From contig JH720386.1 of the NCBI GenBank assembly GCA_000231825.2, positions 124,001 through 188,000 of the forward strand: a stretch of DNA of 64,000 bases. The letters run 5' to 3'. Origin of the DNA: Tetrahymena elliotti 4EA (taxonomy: Eukaryota; Ciliophora; Oligohymenophorea; Hymenostomatida; Tetrahymenidae). Made by a program: the position numbers and the translations under genes. Of this stretch, positions 13,812 to 26,409 are shown in pieces. Below the pieces are notes generated by a model. The model was not told the origin of the DNA and searched no databases. It was given only the letters and a program-made list of their open reading frames with translations. Position 1 is the stretch's first letter, and the number at the start of each line of letters is the position of its first letter.

Positions 13812-16800
13812 ATGTAGAAAGATCTAAAATTAGTATTATCTTATAGTTTTATATTTATATTTTGTTTCTTGACAACAATAACCAAGTAATTCATAGTAAA
13901 AGAAAATATACCTTTTTGTATTGAGTAAATACAGGCTCCTAGCAGATTTAGTTAATATCTCTATGATTAGGATTTGTGCATTAGATGTGTGTTAGGATAT
14001 GTTGTGTCAAAAAATTATAAATAATGTTTAGAATTTAGATATGAACTTAACTATCTTTAATATGGAAACTGTAAGAGACTATAATTAGATGGATTTTGTG
14101 GAGAGGCATTAGATGGGATTGAGTTACTTCCTAATCGAGCATTTACAATTGTGTAGGATCAAAAATTTTTAGAAAGATGTGCCATTGTTTCAGAAAGCTA
14201 ATCAGAATGTATATTCCCTAGATTTGGTTTTATTTTAGATGTTAAAACAGGGCTGTTATTTAAAGATACGGAAATGACTTTTTGTGCACTCTATGATTCT
14301 AAGCTTGATGATTGTGTTTAATTTTAGTAAATGTTTATCAGATTCCCTAATACTAAACAAGGAGCTTATTTAGGTACTTCATTTTTGAATCCTCTTATGA
14401 TATCATTTAATTCTACATCTGAAAAAATAATTTGCTCAGGAGATTTCACCTATTAGTAATATATTTAATTATCAAAAATAGAAGGTTGCTTTTAAGATAT
14501 TAAAATTATTAACCACTGCAAATTTTAGAAATATTAAAACTATTGCTAATAGTGTGAAAGAGGCTATGCTTTAAGGGATGATAAAGCAATTTGCTCATAA
14601 ACAATTCCTTTTTGCTAGGTATACATGGTTATTCATAATACTAATATTTGCATTAGATGCAATAAAAATTATAAATTACAAAATTAAAATTGTATTTAAT
14701 TAACAAATTGCAAAATTGTAAGTAGGAAAAATCCTAATATATGCATAGGCTGTAAAAGAAATTATATATTATTAAATGGGTAGTGTTTAGATTCAGAATT
14801 AATTTAAAAGAGAGATGGAGAAAATATTCTGGGTATAAGAGATGTTGATGGTAATCATGATGTATTAGAAGATAGTGAGATTTAATAAAGAAAATATAAG
14901 GAGAACAATAAAGATAATCAAGAAGATAAATAGCCAAATAAAAATGATTTACCTCATCAAATTAACAAAGAAGATGGTGAAAGAATTTTATAACCTCAAC
15001 AAAATAAATATTCTTAGTTAAAAAATGATAAAATTAATTAGAATTTTATTGAAACCTAAGAGATTGATTTGTCTTTGGATTCAAATTTAAGAAAAAAATT
15101 AGATCAGAAACAACCTTTAAAAGAAGGAAATTAATTAATTTAACTTCTAAAAAAGAAATTTAGAAATATTTAAGAATTTTTTTAAACTAATGAAAATTGT
15201 CTAGCATATAATGATAAGCAATGTTTAGCTTGTTAGAGTCCCTAGATGTTTTACTTTGATGAAAATATAAATGAATGTGTTCAAAGGATTCGCTCTAAAG
15301 ATTGCCTTTACCCAGTTTTAAACAGAGATGCTTGCTAGAATTTCAAGTGCAAGGTTGGTAATTTTATAGATAAAATATTCTTAGAATAATTCGATATTAA
15401 AGTAAAATAAATAATTAACTATCTTATTCACATAGAAGATAAGTTTTTTGGATCAGATAATATGATGAATGAGTTGGAAGTAGAAGAATTAAGAAATCAT
15501 TAACTTAGTTTAGGTATAAATACTAAAATTACATCAAACTTGTGTCACCCATCTGCAAAGTTTGGGGGTTAATGTATTGAATTTGGATATTAATGTGAAT
15601 GTAAAAAAAATTTATTTCCTTCGCTAAATTTAACTTAAACTAATTATTATCTTACAATTAATTGCGTTGATAGATTGTAGATGAAAAATATTCAAATAGA
15701 AAGATGCCTACAATACGATTTAGAAAAAAGCTTTTGCTTTGAATGCAAAAAAGGATACTATTTTAATTCTAAATCCATGATTTGTGAATAAAATATTCCA
15801 AATTGTTTGATACACACCCTATAAAATACATGCTTTCTTTGTTAAAGTGGATATTAATTAGTAAATAATACATTTTGCTAGCCAATTTGTGGTCCTTACC
15901 CTTACACATCTAAAACTGAAGCTCTGAGATTATATAATTCTTGGATGATAAAAAATGATAACGAAAGTGATTAATAAAAAATGGATTGCATAGCTTAGGT
16001 AAAACCTTGTTACAAGTTTAAAAAAGATAGATGCATTGAATGTTTTGAAGGATATGTTTTAGATTAAAGTAAAGATTTTATTTGCATTAGAGATGCATAT
16101 TTTCCAGATTGCAAAGTTATTGATTAAATTGAGTAAATTTTAGAAGCTAAATCTCTAAGAAAAGGATATTCTCATGAAAATAAAGAATGTATCTCATGCT
16201 AAAAAGACTATCAATTAATAGATGGGCTTTGCTTTTGTTAAAAATAAAAATGTATGAATTATATATTTTGTAATGGAAAATAATGCTTTAAAAAACATTT
16301 TAGCATATTTTCTGGGTTTTTAAATTTGCCTGATAATTATTACTTAGAAAAATTTGGAAAAATTTATAAAGCATTTGAATGTAAAATTAAGAATTGCAAT
16401 AAGTGTGTAGAAGGAAATATTTGTTAGACATGTTAATATGGTTATTATTATGATAGTTAAGAATAAATGTGCATTTATTTAGGAGATTAATAATTTATCG
16501 TTGATGGATAATTAAACTAACCAATTGAATCTGCTTGTGAGGAGTATTTAAAAAAAGAATGTAAGAAATGTAAAAAAGGATATTTTTTAATGTAAGATTA
16601 ATAATGCTACAAAAAATGTAAAAAAAATGATATTATTTATCCAACATCAATTAATGGAGATTTATGTTTAACATGCCCTATAGGATGCCAAGAGTGTAAT
16701 TTTGATTTATTATCTTTCATTTATCCAAAATAAATCGCATGTAGTTTGTGCCATAAAGATTATTTTTAATATGAAGATTAAACTTGTAAAGCAACATGTA

Positions 16801-19232
16801 ATTTTATTAAAGTAAATAATGGTTTCACAAAAAAGTGCACCAGGTATTGCAAAAATCTACATATGTTTTAGCATGAAGGACAATGTGTTGAAAAATGTCC
16901 TCATAATTTTTACTTAATAGAAAAAGGGGATTTAATCTGTCTGGAATCATGTGATGGGTTTTTAAGAAATGAGGAAAACAAGTAATTGTGTTAGAAATAC
17001 TGTGAAGAAGGATATTACTAGGAAGGATAAACTTGTAAAAAATGCAAAGCATTAAACTGTAAAATTTGTAGTTCAGAAAATCCTGAAATATGTCTAGTTT
17101 GCTTATCTTAATCAGGATTTTCTATTTAGAATTTAGATGGCATTTGCAAAATTATTTGTCAAGGTAATCATTTAGCAGATAAAATAGAAGAATGTAGAAA
17201 ATATGTAGAGTGCTAAAATGCTGCAGAAAGTTATTGCTAAAATTGTCCAAAAACTTTTATTTATAATAAGTAAAAATCTGAGTGTTAATGTCCTAATAAT
17301 ACAGCACTTTATTTGGAACTTTTTATTTGCATTTAAATTTGTGGTGACAAATTGTAATAATTTGATCCCAAATTTCCTTAGAAGTGCTAAAAATGCTAAC
17401 CTAGATCTTTTAAATTACAAGATAATAGTTTAGCCTTTTGTTTAGATAAATGTCCAAATGGATATTATGAGGATTTAAAAAGTTAATCATGTTAAAAATG
17501 CCCATAATCTTGTTTTAGTTGTGAAAATGAAAATAACTGTACTCTGTGCTAACCTTTTTACACTAAGGTTTATTATGATGAAATTAATAAAAAGGCCAAC
17601 TGTATCTGCAAAGACAAGAAATGTGAAAAGTAGTGTGAAAGTCTAGATATTTTTCAGATTTAATTTGAATGTTGTTTTGTTCGTAATTGTCAGTTATGTT
17701 CTAAAAACAAGCATCTTTGTGAAAAATGTTTCCATTATTCACCTTATCTATTTTTAAACACATGTTTATTAAACTGTCCAGAAGGAACTTTTGCTGACTT
17801 ATAAAATAATTGCATTCCCTGTGATCGTTTTTGCAAAACTTGTATTGGAAAGAGCTCTAACTGCACTAGTTGTGTTTTGAATTAAAAATTTGCTGAGGAT
17901 GATGAAACATGTAAATGTAAAAATTAGAAACTATTTTATTCTAAATAATGTTTTTCCTTCTGTCCAAGATTTACAAAGAGTGTTTAGGCTCAAGGATATT
18001 GTGAAGAGTATTGCCCTTAGAATAATTCTTTTCCTGTTTTTGATGAAAATGGGGAATTTGAGAGATGTGAATCTGATTTTAGCAGCAATAACTCTAAATT
18101 TTGTGAATAGAGTTTAATTAACATAGATAAATTTATTATTTTTTCTATTAAAGATGAAAATTAGTAGGTACATTTTCAAGACAAAGCTTTTACCTTAATT
18201 ATTTAAGTAAACTCAACTCCAAAAGAATGCTATAATTTTTAACTTAAAACTAATTTATCAGATAATTAAAGCAACTTAACATTAAAATTAAAAGATTTAA
18301 AAATAATTGATAAATTCAATTTTAATTTTAGATTAGAGAGCATAATCAATATTTAAGAGTTTTATCAAAATAATTAAAAATTATGCAAAAAAAATGTTTG
18401 TTATTTATTCTTTTAAATATTTTTACAAAATCAATTAAGGCTAACTATATAGTTTTAAGTCGACTTCAATTCAATATTTACCAAAATATAATCCATAAGT
18501 TAGCATTCTTAGGAAACTCTTGACTATCAAAAATAATTTGTAGAAAAAATCAGTTAAGATGAAATATTAAATTCATAATTATTAGTTGAATGTCAAGGTT
18601 TAAAAACTTGCAACAGTTCTTTAATTATCGTTCATACATTTAAGAATGTTGCTTTTAGTTTAAAAAATGAATAAGCTAATAATGGAGATTAATAATTAAT
18701 TATTTAACCAATCTCAGTATATATCTAAAAAGAAGATTAAACATTAATACCAATACATAACTTTTTCTATGAAAACTTTTATCCATCATAATTAAGCATG
18801 ACTATTCAGTTTGAAAAAGTAACTTAAGGAAAAATATTCTTGCTATTTAAGACAAACAACTGGAGGTATAGGTATCAAGGCTAAGAATATTTTAACAAAA
18901 GATGTAAAAGTTGTAGATACATTCTTAAAAATGTTGATATCAATGTGATGGATGAAATAAATTACTAGGACTTTTATTATCAAAAAAATTAAAAAAATTA
19001 ATCTGAAGAATACTATGTTTTCTTTGAAGTCATATTATTCATAAATATATTCATTTGCTTAGTAATCTTGTCTAAATTTATCATAAAATGCTTACAAGAA
19101 CATTAGATAAAAAAATTAAATTACTAATAACACATTGATGACTAAGAATCAAAAAATTTCAATAAATCTGTTGATTAAAAAGAAAGAAAAGAGGACATAA
19201 ACATGCAAGATATTTTTGCTGAATAGATTTGA
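13812..19232 (+). CDS. Giant cysteine-rich type I membrane protein (furin-like repeats), 1806 aa
   Basis: A single 1807-codon frame in the ciliate code, ATG 13812 to TGA 19230-19232, no introns. The chosen ATG gives a signal peptide (LVLSYSFIFIFCFLTTI, residues 7-23) and places the conserved block APSRFSQYLYDQ at the position seen in the paralogue at 2435. It has the same plan: secreted N-terminal domain with spaced cysteines, a charged linker (about residues 330-450, longer than in the paralogue and rich in Asp, Glu, Gln, Asn), long CxxC repeats, a cysteine-poor juxtamembrane domain, a membrane helix at about 1737-1760 (VILFINIFICLVILSKF) and a ~45-residue tail. It is more diverged from gene 2435 than the partial gene at 1-1749 is. 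The function is unknown; a surface receptor or adhesion role is only inferred from the domain plan. Confidence 0.93.
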
Positions 19233-20281
19233 AGTTTAATAAATATCTTTCACAAAACCAATTTTATAAATTGAAATTAAATTTAAATCTTAATTTTTGA
19301 AAAAAATCCAAAATGTGAGAGCCTTATTTTTTGAAAATAACAGAAGGAAAATATGATTGATAGAAAAATTAATATTTATAATAAAATCATACTTTAAACT
19401 GAAGATAATTATTAATGGCAAATTTATTGCAATGAATCAAATGAATTATGAAGTAGGGAAGAAATAAAAATTCAAAATCTTTAAGTTTAATGAATGAAAA
19501 TCAAATAAAAAAACCTTTCACCAATTATATATTTTTTGCTTGTAAGCTAATTTGTTTAATTAATTATTTCTTTGAACTTAAATTTATTGTATGAGGTAAA
19601 ATAATTTATTTACATGTTTTATTCCTTTGCTAACTTTTATTAACAAAGTATTTAGTAATTTTCCACAGAAAATATAAAGAAGAAAGCTTTTTTTTTAAAA
19701 CAAAAATAGAAAATAGAAATTTAACATTATCGATTTTAAAGTGATTTATTTTTATGTATCTATTTACTTATTTTTCTAAATTTCTAAAGAAATAAATCAA
19801 CACAACCATTAAATATTTTTGATCATTAAGAAGCATGAAAATTTTCAATTTTCTAAGTACCAGTTTTTGAATCAAGATCAAAATAATTTGATTATTAAGA
19901 TAAGTAAAGAAAATTCGTTGAAATAAATTCATAAGTGAGTTTTATTTTAAAATACCAAAAATTTTTGAAAGATTTTATAAAATTTACTGAAATTCTATAC
20001 AAAAAAATAAACAAACCAACAAACAAAAGCAACAAATAGATTATATTTATTTCAACAAATAACCTAGAAGTAATAAAATAGGATAATTCTAGATATTTAT
20101 TATCAATTAAGCTTAAAGCAGGTCTAGTAGCAGCAAAATATACAATTAATCAATAGATTTAACCCCATTCTTTATTTTTTGAAAATATTCAAACAAAAAA
20201 CATAATATCTGAAAAAATCATTGAACTTAGGTTGGAATAAAATATCATTTTAAAAAAAATTGAGCTTTTGGATAGAATAAA
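19233..20281. other. Intergenic, AT-rich
   Basis: About 1 kb between the cysteine-rich array and the DHHC gene. No coding frame, repeat family or RNA gene recognised. Confidence 0.6.
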
Positions 20282-21193
20282 ATGAAAAAACGTAAAGATT
20301 GCAAAACAATTTTATCAAGGTCTTATTATTTAGTAGGCGCACTTTGCTTCATTAGTTTACAATACTACTTGTTTGTATTTTAGTTTATGAGAGATAGATT
20401 TTAATTCTACACAGCCTCTACTGTAACTATTCTCTTCTTCTTTCATGTGCTTTTTTTTCTCCTGCTGTGGTCTATGTTTCAATCTATTACTAGTGATCCA
20501 GGCAAAGTACCTCTTTACTGGGGTTTAATTATGGATGACCCTGAAACTAAAAAGCGTAGATATTGTTTAATTTGTCATTAATTTAAACCAGAAAGATCAC
20601 ATCATTGCTCTACATGTGAGCGATGTGTCTTAAATATGGATCATCACTGCCCGTGGATTATGAATTGTATAGGATTTCATAATAGAAAATTCTTCATCTT
20701 GATGGTTTTTTACATTTCTTTAACAATAATATATGTCATAACATTTGAGCTACTATTTGCTGTTGATATTATCCGTTTTCACTTTAGTGATTTCACATTA
20801 GCAAATTTAATATTTAAAGGTTTAGCACTAATAGTTACAATATTGTTTGCTAGTGTAATAATCAACTTCTTCCACTTTCACATATAGCTCCTCTTGCATA
20901 ATACAACAACAATAGAAACTATGGAAAAATAAAAGAATGAGCAGCAAGGATAACCTGTATAAAAAGAGAATCCTTTTGATTATGGTTATAAATATAATTG
21001 GTATCAAGTATTTGGATTAAATCCTTATTTATGGCTCTTCCCAATATTTGGTTAGTCAGGAAAGCCTTTAGGTGATGGAGTCACTTGGGATAGATTCCCT
21101 ATGCAATATTATATATAGGATCATAATCCTAATATGGTAACTTTGCAACAAAGATAGAATAACTCTTAAGGAATAATTAGTAGTAATATTTGA
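20282..21193 (+). CDS. DHHC-type protein S-acyltransferase, 303 aa, single exon
   Basis: ATG 20282 to TGA 21191-21193, 303 residues, no intron. Palmitoyltransferases of this family transfer a fatty acyl group from acyl-CoA to cysteines of substrate proteins at internal membranes or the plasma membrane. Two membrane helices come first (about 15-35 and 46-66), then the DPG motif at 72-74, then the cysteine-rich domain with zinc-binding C/H residues ([19 protein letters not shown], from residue 94) and the catalytic DHHC at 120-123 followed by PWIMNCIG. Two more helices follow (about 138-160 and 180-205), then a TTxE motif (208-212) and a C-terminal [16 protein letters not shown] segment of the kind found in the PFA3/zDHHC2/15/20-like group. 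All catalytic features are present. Substrates are unknown; the neighbouring convergent gene (22629-24526) encodes a MGCC-starting protein, a plausible but untested candidate. Confidence 0.96.
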
Positions 21194-22628
21194 AATAAAA
21201 TAACTAAACAGATAGTATTTAAATTAAATAATTTAAAAGTAACAATCTTTAAAATTAAAATAATTAATTGGAAAAAAACACTCATTTAATATTTTCTATT
21301 GTAAAATAGTTAATTTATCTCTATGCGTTCACTAAAATTTAAAATACGAAATTATTTCGTTTTTCTCTTCTTTTAAATTAAAAAACTTATAAAAATAGTT
21401 AAATTCTTATTATGATCCAATCTTAAGTTTTTTAAGAAGGTTTTATTTATGCATAATCAATAAACTATCAAAAATAAGTTGATTCAAATATTTATGTTTC
21501 AAATTAATTTGTTTATTTTTAAAAGTATTTATCTTATTTTATTTTGAATTTGCTCTTTTTTTTTGTTTGAATTTATTACATAGATGATAATCTATTTTTT
21601 CATTTCCTTAATGTAAATTTAATTTATTTGAAAACCTCTTTGGCTTGAGTTAACAAAGAAATAAAATAAACATAAAACAAATGAGTGTATAAAGAATATG
21701 ATTTGAATAATTTCAGAATCAAAACGTTAATATAGAAAATTAAAATATGAACAATACCAAATTATTTAAGAAGATATAATTAAAAAATAATGTATTAGGT
21801 TTAAATTTTATTTTTATTTGATATACTTTATATATTTTTAAAGATCGGCTATGTGTAGTAGTCAATATATTTCATTTAAACATGCATGCATGAGTGGGTA
21901 GATGGGTAAATAGATCGATATTTTAGTGCTTTTGCAAATTTATCAAGTGTGATCAATAATAAGATGTCAGATCTTATGTAAAATTCTCAATAATTAGAGT
22001 GAGATATTTTTGCTTTAAGTTTATTTTATGTTATTATTATTTTTATTTTTATAATTATTATGAACTTTATTTTGATACTAGACAGACCTTTGTTAGTTTT
22101 ATTTATTTATTCAATAGCAAATAGATTACTTTTTTCCTAAAATTTCTATTATGATTAGATCCATAAACATATTGCATCAATATAAGGTACTAAAAATCCA
22201 TTTCTAGGAGAGCTTATCTTTTTTTATTAAATCATTTGAGCTAATTTTTATGATAATACAGTTCCATAATAAATGTATTTTAGAGCAGATAAGAAGTAAG
22301 GAAAAATAATAAAACGATTGATTCATTGGTTATAAAAAGAAATAAGCTGGTTATAGAATTAATTTATCTTTAATTTATTGACAAACTAACTAACTAACTT
22401 ACTTGCTAAATTGTTTATTTATTTATTATTGTTATTATTTATGTTTGTGTTGAAAATTAGATGATTACTTAGTATAAATATTACAAAATGATTCTTTCTC
22501 TCTTGCTCATTAGAAGTTTTTACAAATCACATCAAATACCTAATTGAAAATGTATACACATGCAAATATATTTTGTTGAGCCACTACAGAAATTATATTT
22601 TTTATTAGTGAGTTAAATATTATTCAAC
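21194..22628. other. Intergenic between convergent genes, AT-rich with short repeats
   Basis: AT-rich DNA with small tandem patterns (CATG units near 21881, GGTAGAT-like units near 21897, AACT units near 22382). No coding frame recognised. It should contain the 3' ends of both flanking transcripts. Confidence 0.55.
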
Positions 22629-24526
22629 TCATATTTTCCATTCTAGCTCTATTTCATAGTTTAATATAAATAAGTTAAAATTTCCAAGGAAAAATGTTTA
22701 AATTTTAAGTATTTACTTTATTAATTAATCAATTGTAATCACTACCATTTCATCTTCCTAATCTTAATCCTCCTCCTCTTCTATTACCACTTGATCATTG
22801 TTTTCCACCTTTATTTTTTAAAATTATTTTATAAGCCAAAAATTTTATAATTTACTTACATCTTAATTTTCGTTTGTCAAATTTTAACTTTCCTCGATAC
22901 CATACACTTCAGGCTAGTTTTCATGATTAGAACTCTAAGCATTATTATTATTTGCTAAGCTATTATTTACTCCTACTGTATTCTATGAATTGGGTAAGTT
23001 GCTTGGTTATTTATTAGATTGATCTATACCACCAGCTGGCTTTGAATTGATTACATCTTTGTTATCTTTGTCTGAAATTTGATTTGAGATATCCTTAATT
23101 AAATAACAAATAAATTTTGAAATAAGAAGAGAAAATAATATTTTAAAATTCTTGGTTTTTAATTTTTGTTTGAAACTATTGAGTCATCATATTTATTATT
23201 ATTTAAAGGCATTTTTCTATTGTTTCTTTTTTTGTTAATAGTTAATAACAATTCGAAACTCTAAGGTATTTTTGAGTAGATTTTTATATTAAATTGATTG
23301 CTAATTATTTTTAGATTTTAAAGGAGCTTTTAAATTATTTAATGCTTTATTTATTGGAAGAATATATTTTTCTTGTGATTTTTGTTGGATAAAATATTGT
23401 CATATCCTAAATGCATTTGCGTACATTTTGATTCAATGAATATTTTCTGGTTAATTTTTGTTTGAACCAAATTATATTTTCTAAATATTTTTTATTGGAT
23501 CTTACTAAATATTTGATTAGTAACTAACTAACTACTCATTTTTAACTCAAAAAATTAATAAAATTAACTAAATGGATAGGTATTAATTCAAATACTGAGA
23601 AATAACTAAATAATAGAGATTAGCCAAAAGTAAGTTAGTTTGAATGTAAAACCACTTGAAATTATTGATTTGAATTCAAAACAATTGATATTAATGGTTA
23701 TGTATAAACGATCTTTGATATTTTTTGAAATTGCCTTAATAATAGTAATCTTTATCTAGAGTTAGAATAGAAAATAAATTGGATAAACAACAGTGATTTT
23801 ATGAATATGGTAATCATAAAAACTATCTCAAAGCTAGAGAGAAGTAATTTGAAAGTTATTGATTATATAATTGTCAGTGCCATAAGTTTGTGGAGGTTCA
23901 ATGATTTCTTAAAAAAATAAATATTTACCTTAATATTTTCTTGTATGTCCTTTGATTTTATAAAAAATAAGATTAGCTACTTCATAAATGATTCAAAAAA
24001 AGAAATTATCAAATGAAGCTAAAAAAAAAACTTTGGTGCTTCGTCTCGATTGTTGTTGTTGTTGTTGTTGCTGTTGTTGTTGTTGTTGTAGCTGAATGTC
24101 TGTCTTCTTAAAAATAATAAAATCAGTTTCGCTTCGAAAATTCAGCCAATAATTTTTGAAGAAGAAAGAATAAAGAAGAAGGAGAGAAAAACTTTACAGT
24201 AGTAATTATTATTAAAAAACTGCTGAAGTACTTCTTCCCCATCTTGATTTTAAGTTCTTAATCTTGGGGACGATCCATTAGCTATTATAGTTAAGCAAGC
24301 AATAAATTGTCTTGCCAAAGCCATTCAGGATAAGCGAGTATCATTTAGAATGGAATTGTAATTTGGGGATTGTTTTTTTTTTGATAAAAATCATTGAGAC
24401 TGAAGTTTATTTTAAGAATCAATAAAATGTTAAAAATTAATTTTTAAGTACTTTTATGGTCTTTCCATCTGTACTAACTATCTGTACACCATGTTCATTC
24501 TTTTCATACGATTGGCAACATCCCAT
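22629..24526 (-). CDS. MGCC-starting, Q- and acidic-rich hypothetical protein, multi-exon (partly resolved)
   Basis: On the minus strand ATG 24526 starts MGCCQSYEKNEH, a classic N-myristoylation start with adjacent cysteines for palmitoylation, so a membrane-anchored protein is likely. A later exon encodes DGEEVLQQFF (near 24220), followed by an exon with a CAA/CAG polyglutamine run (24090-24050) ending SRRSTK, a short exon DIQENIK (near 23930), and a long exon from about 23098 (DISNQISDKDNKD..., Asn/Ser/Gln-rich) that splices at GTAAGT (near 22860) to an acidic exon VENNDQVVIEEEEDQDQED. The phases of these later joins agree. The join between the first and second exons is not settled, and the end may be the TGA at 22631-22629 or lie after one more small intron. 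No known domain is visible. The role is unknown. Confidence 0.55.
24050..24090. repeat. (TTG)n trinucleotide repeat, polyglutamine codons on the minus strand
   Basis: Imperfect TTG/TGT triplet run. On the minus strand it reads CAA with one CAG and encodes a run of about 12 Gln in the MGCC gene, in phase with the neighbouring exon ends. Confidence 0.85.
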
Positions 24527-26409
24527 TTTTACTTATTGTTGGAAAACTACTTATTTTTCTAATGCTTTTTTTTAGTGGTTTGTTTCTTTGTAAATATGAA
24601 TATATATGTATCTTATTTGCTTATTATTTGACAGTTTATTTGTTTGTTGGTTCCTTTATTATTTAATTGCTTGAAACGCAATCCTAATTTCTTTTCTTAT
24701 TTTTATTTGTTTTATATTGTTTTTTGTTTTATCTTTTTTTGTTTGCTTGATTTGTTTCTTATGGTTTAGGTTTACTAGCTAGTTTCTATCAATATAAAAA
24801 TTATCTTTATATTTTTTATTTCTAATTATTTATTTATCTATCTATCTATCTTCATACAAAATATTTTTCTTTATTTATTTCTTGAATTTTAAATCTATTC
24901 AATGAGCTTTGTGAATCTAACAATAAATTAATTTATCGATAAATAAATTATCACCTGCATTCATTTTCTTCTTTTTTATTTTGAAACTCTTCATTGTTTG
25001 TTTCTTTCTCTCATTTTAATACAATCAAAATTTATTTTAATACTACTCATCCTGTTTATCTATCTATTTTTCGACTGACCCCAAAATTTTTATTTATTTA
25101 TTTATTAATCTATCTATTAAGTCAATCAGTCAATCAGTCAGCCAATCAATCAATCAATAGTCTGTCATACAATTAATTAATCAATCTTAAATGTCTTTCT
25201 CTCCTTACAGATTCAACCTTCCTTTCAATATAATTTAAAATAAAAAGTATACGATTATGTAAAATATTATTATGTAGTCATTAGATTTTAAGTGATTGTA
25301 AATATAAATTAATTCATTTAGCTTACCTAAATTAATAATCTATTGTAACTTGTTTTCACCTAAAATAATAATAATAAGTATATATTTTAATGAAAAATTA
25401 TAAATAAAGATTTAAACAAATTTGGAATAAATAAGGTGTTTCAAAATATTTAACTTTGGATAATAGATTAATATATTATATATAAGTTAAATATTAACTA
25501 AAGGCTTATTAAAATGTAAAATGTATTAATAATTAAAGAGTATAACTTGTAGAAATTTTGAAATAAAATTAACATATGAAAAGTATAGTAGAATATTTAA
25601 GATTAATCATAGATAAAAAAAATTAATTTAGTTTTTAACTTTATCATATTATTTTATTTTTCATTTTTTCTTACTAATTATTAAAATATAAAATTTGAAT
25701 TTCATTTTATTTGAGTAATTTAAGCTAGAATTTAAATAAAATAAGATATTAATAAATTTTTAACAAGTTTATTTAATTATTTAAATGCGAAGAAATTTAA
25801 TTGAATTACTTCTATAAATTTGTAGATCAAAAATCTCTTTATTTAATTTAAATATAATTTATTAATGATGTTCTTATAATCAAACAAAAATCTAGTAATC
25901 ATGACAATAATTAAATAAATAGTACTCTTAAAAAATTTAATTAAAATTTTTATAATCCTACTGAAATAATATTTGAATTTATATAAGGTCTCAGTAATCT
26001 CAAAATAAAAAAATAAAAATTAATTTCTTATAAAAATTTGTTTATAATTCTTAATTTTAGTTATTGTCTATTTAGATTTTATCATTTACTATTTAATGGT
26101 TGATCTAACTAACTTCAGTATTTCATCTCTCAACATAAAAGTAACATTCTAAAAAAATGATTGAGTAGTGTAGAGAAATAATTAAAAATAGAAAATTTAA
26201 TGATAAATAAGAAGAGATGAGAAGGCAAAGTAGTTTTAAGTTGAATTTAAATGAATTAAACAATTAATGTAAAATATATTATATATTTATTTGAATGAAT
26301 TTTGAATAGTTTAGAATATAAGTTTAATCACATTATAATATTTCTTGATTTAAAACTATTTCTCATTAATTTTAATTATTTGTTTTACATGAATTTTAAT
26401 TTAATTAAA
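24527..26409. other. Intergenic, T-rich upstream of the MGCC gene
   Basis: Nearly 1.9 kb of T-rich DNA (on the + strand) that should contain the promoter of the minus-strand MGCC gene and the 3' end of the gene at 26410. It contains tetranucleotide repeats (listed separately) and otherwise no supported coding frame. Confidence 0.55.
25091..25178. repeat. Tetranucleotide repeats (ATTT, ATCT, TCAA/TCAG units)
   Basis: Successive short tandem runs: TATT units, then ATCT units, then a TCAATCAG series (about 25121-25178). This is simple-sequence DNA, not an array with spacers. Confidence 0.8.

Noticed and set aside
1..19232. Cysteine spacing reminiscent of zinc fingers or neurohypophysial-hormone domains
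   Set aside because: Signal peptides, very long CxxC repeat series and a C-terminal membrane helix fit extracellular disulfide-bonded repeats of furin-like type.
25091..25178. Regular short repeats that could be mistaken for a CRISPR-like array
   Set aside because: Units are 4-8 bases with no spacers, and the genome is eukaryotic; this is simple-sequence DNA.
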